The translations under genes were made by a program, and so were the position numbers. The notes beneath the pieces are model-generated. The model worked only from the letters and a program-made list of their open reading frames with translations. It was not told where the DNA came from and did not search any database. A stretch of 54,570 nt of DNA from positions 1-54,570 of the forward strand of contig SVON01000010.1 of assembly GCA_015066365.1 (NCBI GenBank), written 5' to 3'. Shown in pieces: positions 8,953 through 17,437 of the stretch. The DNA comes from Oscillospiraceae bacterium. Its GTDB lineage: Bacteria; Bacillota; Clostridia; Oscillospirales; Acutalibacteraceae. Within the stretch, counting starts at the first letter, position 1. Every line of letters begins with the position of its first letter.

Positions 8953-8987
8953 AAAAGAGGCGGCGCCGAACGGCACCGCCTCTTTTT
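8953..8987. terminator. Bidirectional terminator between araC-type gene and sigE
   Basis: GAGGCGG and CCGCCTC form the stem, with A and T runs on either side. It serves the convergent genes ending at 8949 and 8986. Confidence 0.85.
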
Positions 8988-9693
8988 ATTCCGCTTGCAG
9001 CAGTTCCTCCCGCAGACGGCGGATGATCCGCTTTTCCAACCGGGAGATATAGGATTGAGAGATGCCCATTTTGTCCGCCACCTCCTTTTGCGTATGTTCC
9101 CGATGACCGCAGATGCCAAACCGCAGGTGCATAATCTGCTGTTCCCGCGGGGACAACCTGGCAACGCACAAAAGCAGTTGTTGCCGCTCCGCCTGAGCTT
9201 CCAAATCCCGGTGCACCACATCCGGATCGCTGCCCAGCACATCAGACAGCAGCAGTTCGTTGCCGTCCCAATCGGTGTTCAGCGGTTCATCAAAGGAGAT
9301 CTCGCTCCGCTTTTGGGCGTTTTTCCGCAAATACATCAATATTTCGTTCTCAATGCACCGGGAAGAGTAGGTGGCCAGCTTGATATTCCGGTCCGGGCAG
9401 AAGGTGCGCACCGCCTTAATCAGCCCGATGGTGCCGATGGAGATCAGATCCTCGATGCCCACGCCGGAGGTCTCAAATTTGCGCGCGATGTACACCACCA
9501 AGCGCAGATTGTGGGTGATGAGCACGTCCCGCGCTGACTCATCCCCCGCCTGAAGCCGGTCCAAAACCGTCCTTTCCTCCTCCGCCGAGAGAGGAGGCGG
9601 TAGCACCTCCGCCCCGTGGATGTAATGCACCGTCTCGGCGGAAAACAGCCTCCGAAACCGCTCAACCAAGCGATTTATAAATCTGTAAAGCAT
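8986..9693 (-). CDS. sigE: RNA polymerase sporulation sigma factor sigma-E
   Basis: A 235-residue sigma-70 family factor, the expected length for mother-cell sigma-E (about 239 residues in Bacillus). Region 2 reads [32 protein letters not shown] in the alignment sense, with [11 protein letters not shown] as the promoter-melting segment. Region 4 carries [14 protein letters not shown] and the helix-turn-helix [20 protein letters not shown]. The N-terminal 25-30 residues before the [11 protein letters not shown] segment match the cleavable pro-sequence of pro-sigma-E. The start at 9693 (MLYRFINRL) lies inside the end of spoIIGA, a 19-bp overlap that implies translational coupling. The upstream protease gene supports the identity. 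sigG, which usually follows sigE, is absent: an AraC-type gene converges instead. Confidence 0.95.
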   Translation of the reverse strand: MLYRFINRLVERFRRLFSAETVHYIHGAEVLPPPLSAEEERTVLDRLQAGDESARDVLITHNLRLVVYIARKFETSGVGIEDLISIGTIGLIKAVRTFCPDRNIKLATYSSRCIENEILMYLRKNAQKRSEISFDEPLNTDWDGNELLLSDVLGSDPDVVHRDLEAQAERQQLLLCVARLSPREQQIMHLRFGICGHREHTQKEVADKMGISQSYISRLEKRIIRRLREELLQAE

Positions 9694-10544
9694 TTCCCCT
9701 TTACCCCGCTTTCTGCTAACGAATCTCCCAAAGCACTCCCCGCCAAGCCACGGTACTCCCCGCGGCCCAGCCGGTCGCACACCGCTATGTAACAGCACCC
9801 CAACTCTTGATAACCGGAGGGGGTCATCCGGGCCAAGCCATCCGGCAAAAACGCCGGCAACACCCCCTCGCCACCAATAGACTGAAACGGAATCACCCGC
9901 CATCCGGCAGGCAACTGCGCCACCGAAGCCGGCACCGTCACCAACCGTTGTGCCACCTCCCGCTCCAACACCAACACCGGCAGACCGGAAAAAGGCTCTA
10001 CCAAATGATTGCCGCTATCGTATAGGCAAAGAACGTCTTCACACTGCGCCCCCACCGTCACACGCACCTGCCACCGAAGCCCTGCCGGGGCACGGCGGAG
10101 CATCAGCCGTTCTCCGGCCCACAAAACGCCGTAGCACACCACCGTCAACCCTACCAACAACAGCGGTGGCAGGCTGTAATACACCACCCCGTTGTACACG
10201 TAAAGCCCGGTGGGGGCGGCAAAGAAATACAGCGCCCCGCACAACCCGGCCAACCCGGCCGACAGGCTAAACAACAGCACCACCCGCCGGAGCAAAAAAC
10301 GTCCCCCCTGCCACCGAAAAGCCACCAGCACCATCGCGATCGCCGCCATCAACTTTAGCATCAAGGACCAAACCAGCGGCAAGGACGGCAGTAATAAAGT
10401 CAAACTGAACAAAGCCCCCAACAGCGCACCCAGAGCCAACCGCCAAGGTCGGCCCTCCCCGCCGGAAAAACGCCGCACACCCAACAGAAGCAAAAAATCC
10501 AGCCAGCCGTTCAGCGCCAACAAAATATCTACGTAGATCACCAT
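9675..10544 (-). CDS. spoIIGA: Sigma-E processing peptidase SpoIIGA
   Basis: A 289-residue membrane aspartic protease that activates pro-sigma-E in the mother cell after a signal from SpoIIR. About five transmembrane helices occupy the first 155 residues. The C-terminal protease domain carries the catalytic DSG motif in CLYDSGNHL near residue 185 and the family segment [14 protein letters not shown]. The ATG at 10544 (MVIYVDILL) follows AAGGTG; a GTG nine bases upstream is possible. It overlaps sigE by 19 bp, the typical spoIIG operon order. Confidence 0.93.
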   Translation of the reverse strand: MVIYVDILLALNGWLDFLLLLGVRRFSGGEGRPWRLALGALLGALFSLTLLLPSLPLVWSLMLKLMAAIAMVLVAFRWQGGRFLLRRVVLLFSLSAGLAGLCGALYFFAAPTGLYVYNGVVYYSLPPLLLVGLTVVCYGVLWAGERLMLRRAPAGLRWQVRVTVGAQCEDVLCLYDSGNHLVEPFSGLPVLVLEREVAQRLVTVPASVAQLPAGWRVIPFQSIGGEGVLPAFLPDGLARMTPSGYQELGCCYIAVCDRLGRGEYRGLAGSALGDSLAESGVKGKCFTDL

Positions 10545-10562
10545 ACCTATCACCTTAGGGCT

Positions 10563-10597
10563 ATTATAGCCCCTCCGGCACCGGGAATTTTGGCGAA
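10563..10597 (-). promoter_or_regulatory. spoIIG promoter with candidate Spo0A box
   Basis: TATAAT on the minus strand at 10563-10568. A TGGCGAA sequence at 10591-10597 (plus strand) fits the Spo0A box consensus TGNCGAA and overlaps where the -35 would lie, as at known spoIIG promoters. A single box match is weak evidence alone; the context raises it. Confidence 0.45.
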
Positions 10598-10628
10598 AGC
10601 AGGAGCCGCAGAAAAAAGGGACAACACC

Positions 10629-10657
10629 TTGTATTCCCGGACAAAGTGTGATATACT
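10629..10657 (+). promoter_or_regulatory. Promoter of the PH-domain gene pair
   Basis: TTGTAT, 17 bp, TATACT, 45 bp upstream of the ATG at 10702. Confidence 0.6.
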
Positions 10658-10701
10658 GACTCTATTGTGGTTACACTATCCCCAAAGGAGAGGTGTTACC
10701 T

Positions 10702-11130
10702 ATGAAAGAAAGACCCGCACCGCAGATCTTGTGGTCCTGGGTGTTGGCGGTGACCATCGTTGCCCTGCCTCTGACCGGCGCACTCGGCTGGCTGATGACT
10801 CTGTTTTTACCGGCGTATCTCCCCCTCGCGCTGGCGGTGTGGGGTGGATTTCTGTTGTTGCTGACGGGGGTGTATCTGCCGTTGCGACGGCGATCGGCCT
10901 CCTTTTCCCTGGAGCAGGAGCACGTTGCCGTCACCGGCGGGGTGCTATTCACCACCACCCGACGGATGCGGATGGACGCGGTACGGCAGGTGACCCTGTT
11001 GCAGGGACCGCTGGAACGGCGCTTCGGTACCGCGTTTTTACTGGTTAGCGGAACCGGTGGACATCTGCTGGTTGAGGGGATCGACCGGGCTCGGGCCGAC
11101 GTCTGGTGCCAAAGGCTTCTGCCCCGATGA
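10702..11130 (+). CDS. Bacterial PH-domain membrane protein (YdbS-like)
   Basis: A 142-residue protein with two hydrophobic helices near residues 12-60, then a soluble PH-like (bPH2, DUF304) domain. SFSLEQEHVAVTGGVLF, TTRRMRMDAVRQVTLLQGPLERRFGTA and LVSGTGG follow the family pattern. The start at 10702 follows AAAGGAGAGG. The stop overlaps the next gene by 4 bp (ATGA). In Bacillus the paired YdbS/YdbT proteins are membrane proteins of unclear function, and the same pairing is seen here. Confidence 0.8.
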   Translation: MKERPAPQILWSWVLAVTIVALPLTGALGWLMTLFLPAYLPLALAVWGGFLLLLTGVYLPLRRRSASFSLEQEHVAVTGGVLFTTTRRMRMDAVRQVTLLQGPLERRFGTAFLLVSGTGGHLLVEGIDRARADVWCQRLLPR

Positions 11131-12536
11131 ACCGCCCTCACCGAGAGCACCCGGCGGTGCTCCCCCTGCGCCTCTCCTTATACCTATGGTTGTTTCTCCT
11201 GCCCCTGATACGGGGCGTTCACCTTTTGGGCGTGCCGGGCGATATCCCGGCCTGGCTAAAAAGCCATCTGCCGGACCGACTGGTGGCGCTGTTGGTGATC
11301 GTGACCGCCGTCACCCTCTGGTGGCACCGCACCTATACCCTCTCCCGCCACAGCCTGGTCTTACGCCGTGGGATTCTCTGGCGCCGCACCACCCGGATCC
11401 CCCTCCCCCTCATCACCACCCTGACGGTGGAACGTCCTCTGTGGCTGAGACTGAGCGGCGGCGCACGGGTGGTGGCCGATACCGACGCGGGCCACCACCG
11501 CCTGGCAGACCTTACGTTGTTGGTGACCCGAAGACAAAGCGGCATTTTCCTCCCGGATGCCAACCGGATACGGTTTCGGGCCTCCGGTGGGCGGATCTTT
11601 CTGCTGTCGGTGCTGTCCTCCGATTCGTTGGGCGGCTTTCTGTTGCTGATCACCGTACTGCGCCACGGCAGCATTCTGTTGGGCGAGGGATTGCAAAAGA
11701 CGGTGTTCGACAACCTGCAATCCGCCGCCGAGGCACAGGCGGTCATCCCCAAAACAGCCGCCATTGTCGCTTTGGCTCTGACCGCTGCCTGGCTGACCGG
11801 TACGGTACGGCTGTTTCTGCGGCATCTACCCTTTCGGGTGTGCCGCACCGCCGACACCCTGACGGTTTACACCGGATTTTTTACCCGCCGGGTGCACTGC
11901 TGCGCTCTGGGTGCGGTACACTATCTGGACCGACGGCAGACCCTGAGCGCCTATCTGTTGGGGCTTTTCACCGGCTACGTCAGCTGCACCGGCTACGGCA
12001 AGGACCGCAACACCCGCGCGGTGCTGATCCCGCCCTGCCGTCCAGCTCGGCTTTGCTTAGAAGAGCGCCTGTTTCTCCCCGCTCTAGCCCACCACTCCCT
12101 GTCGATACACCCCGCCAAAGGGGCGCTGTGGCGGTATTGGCAAGGGCCTCTGTGTCTACTGGGGGCGTTGCCTTTGGGGGCGTTTCTGGGTGGGTATCTG
12201 TTTCCCCACTGGCGTCACCTCATCGCCTATCTGGCGGCGATGGCGGCACTCCCCTGCCTGTGGTTGCTCTTGGTGCGTTGGGCGGACCGACGCACCGCGG
12301 GGCTGGGATGCGAAGCGGGCTGCTTTTGCCTCTCTTACAGCCGTTTTCTCACCCTCCACCGGGTCACCCTACCGCGGGATAAGGTAGCGCTCATACTGAC
12401 CCGACAATCCCTATGGCAAAAGCGCAGAGGGCTCTGCACCATCAAGATATACAGTCATCATGAGTTTCGTCGTCCTCATCCGGTGCGGCACCTGCCCCTG
12501 GACGAGGTTTTGCGTTTACTAGATCGTATCAATTAA
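11127..12536 (+). CDS. PH-domain membrane protein (YdbT-like)
   Basis: A 469-residue polytopic protein translationally coupled to the preceding gene through an ATGA overlap. It has repeated units of paired transmembrane helices followed by a PH-like (bPH2) segment: TLSRHSLVLRRGILWRRTTR with IPLPLITTLTVERPLW near residues 70-110; TADTLTVYTGFFTRRVHC with ALGAVHYLDRRQT near 245-280; and CEAGCFCLSYSRFLTLHRVTLPRDKV near 395-420. Three PH-like units match YdbT. The molecular role is unknown. TlyA follows after 13 bp and may be cotranscribed. Confidence 0.8.
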   Translation: MNRPHREHPAVLPLRLSLYLWLFLLPLIRGVHLLGVPGDIPAWLKSHLPDRLVALLVIVTAVTLWWHRTYTLSRHSLVLRRGILWRRTTRIPLPLITTLTVERPLWLRLSGGARVVADTDAGHHRLADLTLLVTRRQSGIFLPDANRIRFRASGGRIFLLSVLSSDSLGGFLLLITVLRHGSILLGEGLQKTVFDNLQSAAEAQAVIPKTAAIVALALTAAWLTGTVRLFLRHLPFRVCRTADTLTVYTGFFTRRVHCCALGAVHYLDRRQTLSAYLLGLFTGYVSCTGYGKDRNTRAVLIPPCRPARLCLEERLFLPALAHHSLSIHPAKGALWRYWQGPLCLLGALPLGAFLGGYLFPHWRHLIAYLAAMAALPCLWLLLVRWADRRTAGLGCEAGCFCLSYSRFLTLHRVTLPRDKVALILTRQSLWQKRRGLCTIKIYSHHEFRRPHPVRHLPLDEVLRLLDRIN

Positions 12537-12549
12537 GGAAGTGTATCGT

Positions 12550-13359
12550 ATGGAAACCATCCGCACCGACCAACTGGTCGCCAACCAACTGAACGTGGAC
12601 CTTGCCACCGCCGCCGCCCTCATTATGGAAGGCCGCATCTGGATCGGTCAGGTGCCGGCGGACAAGCCGGGCACCCCTTTGCCGTCCGATACCGTCATCA
12701 CCTGTCGGGAAAAGGCCAAAAAATACGCCAGCCGCTCCGGCTACAAGTTGGAGAAGGCGCTGGCGCATTTTGCCATCGACCCGGCTGACCTGACCGTCTG
12801 CGACATTGGGGCCAGCAACGGTGGCTTTACCGACTGCCTGCTGCAAAACGGGGCAGAGCGGGTGTTTGCGGTGGACGTGGCCTACGGCATTCTGGACTAT
12901 AAACTCCGCATTGACCAGCGGGTGACGGTGCTGGAACGCACCAATGCCCGCAACCTGACGGCAGAGCAACTGGGCGGCACCATCTGCGATATGGTGACGG
13001 TGGACGTATCCTTTATCTCGCTGAACAAGATCTACCCCGCCATCCACCGGGTGCTGAAAGCCGGCGGTGAGGTGGTGACCCTCATCAAGCCTCAGTTTGA
13101 GGCCAAGCAGAAGGAACTGGGCAAGAATGGTATTCTGAAAGACCCCGCCGCCACCCTGCCGGGGCTGATGGCCGACCTGTTTGCCTGCGCGGCAGAGAAC
13201 GAATTGACCGTCTTAGGGCTCACCGTCTCCCCCATCCACGGTCAAAACGGCAACGTGGAGTATCTGGCCCACTACCGTCACTCTGCCCCCACCGAAGAGG
13301 AGCTGGCCGCCTATCCCGCGATGATTGAGGCGGTGCTGAATTTGCAGCCGGATATGTAA
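12550..13359 (+). CDS. tlyA: TlyA-family rRNA 2'-O-methyltransferase
   Basis: A 269-residue protein with an N-terminal S4-like RNA-binding domain (RTDQLVANQLNVDLATAAALIMEGRIWIG in outline, residues 5-50) and a C-terminal FtsJ-like methyltransferase domain. The SAM motif is CDIGASNGGFTDCLL near residue 80. TVDVSFISLNKI near 155 and LIKPQFEAK near 180 are typical of TlyA. The family methylates ribose 2'-OH groups of cytidines in 16S and 23S rRNA. The start at 12550 follows AAGGAAG at a wide spacing of about 8-10 nt. The usual Firmicutes neighbours (xseB, ispA, dxs, argR, recN) are absent; it sits behind the PH-domain pair. Confidence 0.9.
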   Translation: METIRTDQLVANQLNVDLATAAALIMEGRIWIGQVPADKPGTPLPSDTVITCREKAKKYASRSGYKLEKALAHFAIDPADLTVCDIGASNGGFTDCLLQNGAERVFAVDVAYGILDYKLRIDQRVTVLERTNARNLTAEQLGGTICDMVTVDVSFISLNKIYPAIHRVLKAGGEVVTLIKPQFEAKQKELGKNGILKDPAATLPGLMADLFACAAENELTVLGLTVSPIHGQNGNVEYLAHYRHSAPTEEELAAYPAMIEAVLNLQPDM

Positions 13360-13361
13360 GC

Positions 13362-13405
13362 ATAAAGAAACGCTGTGCAACAAACGTTGCACAGCGTTTC
13401 TTTAT
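13362..13405. terminator. Bidirectional terminator, 20-bp perfect stem
   Basis: A 20-bp inverted repeat (ATAAAGAAACGCTGTGCAAC and its complement) with a 4-nt loop separates the convergent tlyA and blaR1-type genes. Confidence 0.9.
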
Positions 13406-13412
13406 GGTTGCT

Positions 13413-15827
13413 TTACTTTTCTTCACCCGAAACAGCAATCTCTTCGGTTACTGCGTGAATATAAATGGTATCCAACGTAGAGAAGTTGCCGGTGCCACCG
13501 TCCACCTCCACCAACCAACGCAGAGCCATCCGATAATACGGATTCTTTTCGGTGGGGGTTTCCATCGCATGAACGGACATCACGTAACCGGTGTCGGGAT
13601 CCTTGTCGCCGGGCTGGATATCCCAATAGGCAGAGGCGATCTCGATCGCGCGGGTTTCGGTAATGTATTCATTCGAAGCGTTTTTGCGCACCTCGCCGGT
13701 GACAGCATCGATGTAGATCGTATTATACAGCGCCGAATTTCCGGGTTCGCCGTTCTGCTCCGACACCTCGCGAGAGCCCATTTTGTACCAGGGGTTGTCG
13801 GCGGTGGGGTTCTCCATCACGTAGACGGTGGTATAATTACCGCTTTCCCTATCCTGTTCTCCCAACCGAACCTTCCAATGGGCTACGGCGATCTCGATGG
13901 CTCTCTCCTCGCTGATAAACCCATTGTTCAGAGGCGTAGAGGACACCCGGGTCATCGTCTGGGCGATCAACTGAGGCGGATAGGTCTCCATAGCCTGCCC
14001 GTTGTAACCCACCTGATATTCCTCATTCATCTGCGGCTTCAGCTCCGGACAGTGATCTCCATAATGTACCCATACAACGTCAAACTGGCCCTTATCGTAG
14101 CAGTTCAGCAGCACGGATTTATCCAGCACGTAGATGACCTTGCCCGTCACGGTGCCGCTTTGCGCCTTGTCAGACACATTCACATTCGGTATTTCTTCCT
14201 CAGACGATTCACCATAGCCGTGGGCATACACCGTATTCTCCAAAACCGTTCCGTCATAGTATGCCCGGAGCATCACGCCAATGCCGGGGAGACCGCGACC
14301 ATAGTTGTACTGGGTATTGACGCGAATCTTTTTACCAACCAACGCGGCATCATCCGCCTGCACCACGTCCAACACAAAACACCGTTCGGCTTTATCCCAT
14401 TCCGCAAAGTTACCGTAAAGAACGTGGGTTGCCTGGATGGTGCTCCCACCATCGGCCAACATAAAGTCCAGATGTCCGGCTTGCTCCTCGGTCAGAGCGG
14501 CGTATTCGCTGCCGTTGTAGAGATAACCGGAATGCCCCTGAGTATCCAGGGCTAAATAGTATCGGGTAACACCATCCAGGGAGAAATAGGCGTCAAACGT
14601 CAACGTATTGGTGAGGGCGGCATCGCTGTACCACTTTACCTCGCTCAAAATCTTCTGCAGTTTCTCCTGGTTATACTTTTCGAGAGGATAACCGTCGGAA
14701 ACCTTGGAGGCCTCGTCATAGGACATCGGATGACCCAAGCTCTGCCAACTATCCACCTTGGTTATCACAGCCGGTGCAACGTTGGGCTCTTCGGTCTGGG
14801 CGTTATTCTCCTCCTCTTTAGCCACGGTGGTTTTAGGGTTGGTCAACAGACAAACAGAGGATACCACTAGAGCCACCACCGCTACCAGCACCAACCAAAA
14901 GGCGGGTTTCTTATAATTAAGCACGGTTTTGACCCGGCTCTTAACCGCGGTCTCACCAAAGGCCACCGGACAGGCGGTAATCAGATGCCGCGGCGCGCTG
15001 CAGGACAAAATGGTCAGAGAATAGGCTTTGCGCTGAGCAGCGTCCATATCCCGGATCACCTTTTCATCGCAGGCGGTCTCAATATCCCGGCACAGCAGGA
15101 TATAGGCCACCCACAGCAGGGGGTTAAACCAATACAGGGACAAGAGGACAAACCCAAGGGGCTTCCACCAATGATCCCGGCGCTGAATGTGGGCCCGCTC
15201 GTGGGCTACCACGCTACGGGCATCTCCCTCGGACAGATCGGAGGGCAGATAGATCCGGGGACGGATAAGCCCCAGAATAAACGGTGTGGCAATGCCGTCG
15301 CACTGATACAGGTTCTCCCGCAGGCGTACCGACTCACCCACCCGGCGATACAGCCGCAGAGTTGCGATCACCGCATAGGTGAGCATCGCCGCCACGCCCA
15401 CCAGCCACACCAGGCTCAACACCCGGGTGAGGGTCCAGGAGGAGGGCTGAGCGACCGCCGTTTCCGGCACGGGGGCGGTGGTCGGTGTCTCGGGGGGGAT
15501 CGTCGAGCTCAAGATCTCGCCGGGCTCTGCCGGAGGGGTGATGGCGTTCACCACCGGGGCGGTATCCTCCCCCACCGGGGTGCTCGGCTTGACCGCAGGG
15601 GTCTCGCTCAGCACGGTGGCCACCGGCACCTGACCGGCACGGGGCACCACGCTGAAATCACTCTCAATGGAGATGGGGCAAATCAGCCGTACCGCCACCA
15701 ACGCCCACAGCAGACAATGGATCCACCGGGGGGCATTACGCAGCACCAGCCGTAACACCATCACCGCCAGCACAAGCCAACCGGCGGTGATGCTCATATT
15801 CACCAATTGTAGAAAGATCTTCTCCAT
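13413..15827 (-). CDS. BlaR1-type M56 membrane metallopeptidase with unusual sensor tail
   Basis: An 804-residue protein. Residues 1-330 form an M56 peptidase with transmembrane helices and the zinc motif HERAH at 209-213, followed by ETACDEKVIRD, the usual third-ligand region. A Pro/Thr-rich insert lies near 75-125. A final helix near 305-325 leads to a large external part. Unlike classical BlaR1, the external part shows no penicillin-binding serine motif. It has a domain near 565-630 (TGKVIYVLDKSVLLNCYDKG), also present in the neighbouring gene at 16327, and two tandem PepSY-like repeats at 639-723 and 724-804 (ERAIEIAVAHW, TRAIEIASAYW, each ending NTIYIDAVTGEV or similar). It likely cleaves or inactivates the BlaI-type repressor 2 bp upstream when an external signal is sensed. 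The signal is unknown. Confidence 0.88.
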   Translation of the reverse strand: MEKIFLQLVNMSITAGWLVLAVMVLRLVLRNAPRWIHCLLWALVAVRLICPISIESDFSVVPRAGQVPVATVLSETPAVKPSTPVGEDTAPVVNAITPPAEPGEILSSTIPPETPTTAPVPETAVAQPSSWTLTRVLSLVWLVGVAAMLTYAVIATLRLYRRVGESVRLRENLYQCDGIATPFILGLIRPRIYLPSDLSEGDARSVVAHERAHIQRRDHWWKPLGFVLLSLYWFNPLLWVAYILLCRDIETACDEKVIRDMDAAQRKAYSLTILSCSAPRHLITACPVAFGETAVKSRVKTVLNYKKPAFWLVLVAVVALVVSSVCLLTNPKTTVAKEEENNAQTEEPNVAPAVITKVDSWQSLGHPMSYDEASKVSDGYPLEKYNQEKLQKILSEVKWYSDAALTNTLTFDAYFSLDGVTRYYLALDTQGHSGYLYNGSEYAALTEEQAGHLDFMLADGGSTIQATHVLYGNFAEWDKAERCFVLDVVQADDAALVGKKIRVNTQYNYGRGLPGIGVMLRAYYDGTVLENTVYAHGYGESSEEEIPNVNVSDKAQSGTVTGKVIYVLDKSVLLNCYDKGQFDVVWVHYGDHCPELKPQMNEEYQVGYNGQAMETYPPQLIAQTMTRVSSTPLNNGFISEERAIEIAVAHWKVRLGEQDRESGNYTTVYVMENPTADNPWYKMGSREVSEQNGEPGNSALYNTIYIDAVTGEVRKNASNEYITETRAIEIASAYWDIQPGDKDPDTGYVMSVHAMETPTEKNPYYRMALRWLVEVDGGTGNFSTLDTIYIHAVTEEIAVSGEEK

Positions 15828-15829
15828 AG

Positions 15830-16192
15830 TTATCCCTCCTCGTAGGCGTCGATGAGGCGGCGAATCTCGGCCACCTCTTCGGCCGTCAGGCTCTTACGGG
15901 CGGTGAAGGCGGCCACAAAGGCCGGCAGGGAGCCGGCAAAGGACTCTTCGATCACCTGCTCGCTCTGTCGGGCGTAAAACTCCTCCCGGCTGAGGCAGGC
16001 AGTCACCACACCCTCCTCATTCTTAAACAGGCCCCGGTCGCTGAGCCGCTTCAGCACGGTATAGGTGGTGGTGCGTTTCCATTCCAACTCGGCCTCGCAC
16101 AGCTTTACCAGAGCCTGGGTGGTCATCGGTTGATGCGCCCAAATGAGATCCGCGAACCGAGACTCCACCACGCCTAATTTCCATTCCGCCAT
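15830..16192 (-). CDS. BlaI/MecI/CopY-family repressor
   Basis: A 120-residue winged-helix repressor starting MAEWKLGVVESRFADLIW. The recognition region is WKRTTTYTVLKRLSDRGLF at about 38-56, and the C-terminal dimerisation and cleavage region follows (SLTAEEVAEIRRLIDAYEEG). The start at 16192 follows AAAGGAGG. It lies 2 bp upstream of the M56 peptidase gene, the classic blaI-blaR1 pairing. A palindromic operator lies inside its own promoter (16251-16267), so autorepression is expected. Confidence 0.93.
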   Translation of the reverse strand: MAEWKLGVVESRFADLIWAHQPMTTQALVKLCEAELEWKRTTTYTVLKRLSDRGLFKNEEGVVTACLSREEFYARQSEQVIEESFAGSLPAFVAAFTARKSLTAEEVAEIRRLIDAYEEG

Positions 16193-16249
16193 AGGTCATA
16201 CCTCCTTTATGGGATAAACTCGGGTTGTCTACACCCTGTCGTCACCTTT

Positions 16250-16278
16250 AGTCTACAGCAAGTAGACAGATTTGTCAA
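16250..16278 (-). promoter_or_regulatory. blaI-blaR1 promoter with embedded operator
   Basis: On the minus strand TTGACA and TAGACT are 17 bp apart. GTCTAC-AGCAA-GTAGAC, a perfect 6-5-6 palindrome at 16251-16267, fills the spacer. It contains the TACA/TGTA-like core typical of BlaI-family boxes. A second half-site, TTGTCTACA, lies downstream near 16226-16234. Confidence 0.75.
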
Positions 16279-16287
16279 GAGGTTTTT

Positions 16288-16325
16288 TCAAAAAAATCCT
16301 CCCCAAAAAATGAGGAGGAATTTTT
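16288..16325 (-). terminator. Terminator of the LRR-protein gene
   Basis: AAATCCTCC and GGAGGAATT arms are followed on the minus strand by a long T-run, directly after the stop at 16327. Confidence 0.7.
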
Positions 16326-16326
16326 A

Positions 16327-17361
16327 CTAACGATATTTATACGGATGATAGACTTTGTCCGACTCTTGTAGCAATTTATCGGCATAGGAGCCCCTGATTA
16401 TATGCAAGCACAAATCTTTCTCATTCGCAGTGAGTGAAACACTTTCTAATCGAACCACTTCGGTTAAATACAAATTTTTCACCTTTGGATGATAACCAAA
16501 AGCGTCTTCGCGAATCAACTTTACGCAACCAGGGAGATAAAAACTCTCCTGCTCCTTTCCCTCGGGAAAGGATATTAACTCCGCTCCTGCGGCATCGTAA
16601 AGAACGCCATCCTCTGCCTTGAACGCTACATTCCCCTCAGCAACCTCAATCTGCACTAATGCAGAAGCGCGCCAAAAAGGGTTGCTCGTAATCTCACTTA
16701 CCGTAGACGGGATCATCACTTTTTGTAAACTGTAACACCGATAAAAGCAAGATCCAACCAATCGTTTTAGCCCTTCGGGCAACACCACGCTTTTCAGGTT
16801 TTTGTGTTGATAAAAAGCGTTGGAGCCCAAAGAAACCACCGGACGATTTCCAATTTCAGCCGGAACTTCAACCGAACGGACACTCGTATTTATACATTTG
16901 ACAATTTCTACACCATCATCCACATTTTTACAGATAAAATCACCGCTAATGTATTCATCGTCTTGGCTTTCCGCAATAAGAATAGTCATCTCCACCGCAG
17001 TAATCCGGGGTGGGAGCGAGGGCATTACCAGATCTTCGTAGGTAACTAAGTACTCCTCCCCTACCTGGGGCATTACCGATGGCGTGCCGGCATAATTCAC
17101 CCAAACGGTGTCGAATTTCTCCTTGTCGTAGCACTCCATCAGCGCCATACCGCTATCCACCTCCAGCACCTTGCCGGTAAAGGTGAGATGTCCGGGGATG
17201 ACCACATCCTCAGCCGGGACGGTGGTGGTCGTGGTGGGGGTATGCTCCGGGTCGGGACTCGGCTGAAGCACCAACAGGTGCCACAGCGGTATCCCGATTG
17301 CCAACACCACCAGCGCAACCGCTAAGATGGACAATACGATCCAGAACCATTTTCCTTTCAT
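16327..17361 (-). CDS. Membrane-anchored BspA-type leucine-rich-repeat protein
   Basis: A 344-residue protein with a short cytoplasmic start (MKGKWFW), one transmembrane helix at about 5-30 and a Thr/Pro-rich stalk (HTPTTTTTVPAED). A domain near 65-130 (TGKVLEVDSGMALMECYDKE...WVNYAG) is homologous to the domain at 565-630 of the nearby BlaR1-type protein. Four or five LRR_5-type repeats follow, with NAFYQHKNLKSVVLPEGLKR, CYSLQKVMIPSTVSEI and DAFGYHPKVKNLYL. The start at 17361 follows AAAGGAG; a longer frame to 17400 lacks a ribosome site. The shared domain and location suggest that it works with the BlaI/BlaR1 sensor; this is inference. Confidence 0.8.
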   Translation of the reverse strand: MKGKWFWIVLSILAVALVVLAIGIPLWHLLVLQPSPDPEHTPTTTTTVPAEDVVIPGHLTFTGKVLEVDSGMALMECYDKEKFDTVWVNYAGTPSVMPQVGEEYLVTYEDLVMPSLPPRITAVEMTILIAESQDDEYISGDFICKNVDDGVEIVKCINTSVRSVEVPAEIGNRPVVSLGSNAFYQHKNLKSVVLPEGLKRLVGSCFYRCYSLQKVMIPSTVSEITSNPFWRASALVQIEVAEGNVAFKAEDGVLYDAAGAELISFPEGKEQESFYLPGCVKLIREDAFGYHPKVKNLYLTEVVRLESVSLTANEKDLCLHIIRGSYADKLLQESDKVYHPYKYR

Positions 17362-17393
17362 ATCCTCACTCCTTTTGCATCCTTTGCCAAGCA

Positions 17394-17430
17394 AAAACAA
17401 AAGCCTCTGCCCACGTGGACAGAGGCTTTC
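17394..17430 (-). terminator. Terminator of the phosphoribosyltransferase gene
   Basis: AAAGCCTCTG and CAGAGGCTTT form an imperfect stem 8 bp past the stop. On the minus strand a T-rich tract follows. Confidence 0.75.
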
Positions 17431-17437
17431 ACGATGA

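Noticed and set aside
11057-12382. Plus-strand ORF of 441 codons in another frame
   Set aside because: Overlaps the YdbT-like gene, has Pro/Arg-rich composition and no recognisable domain.
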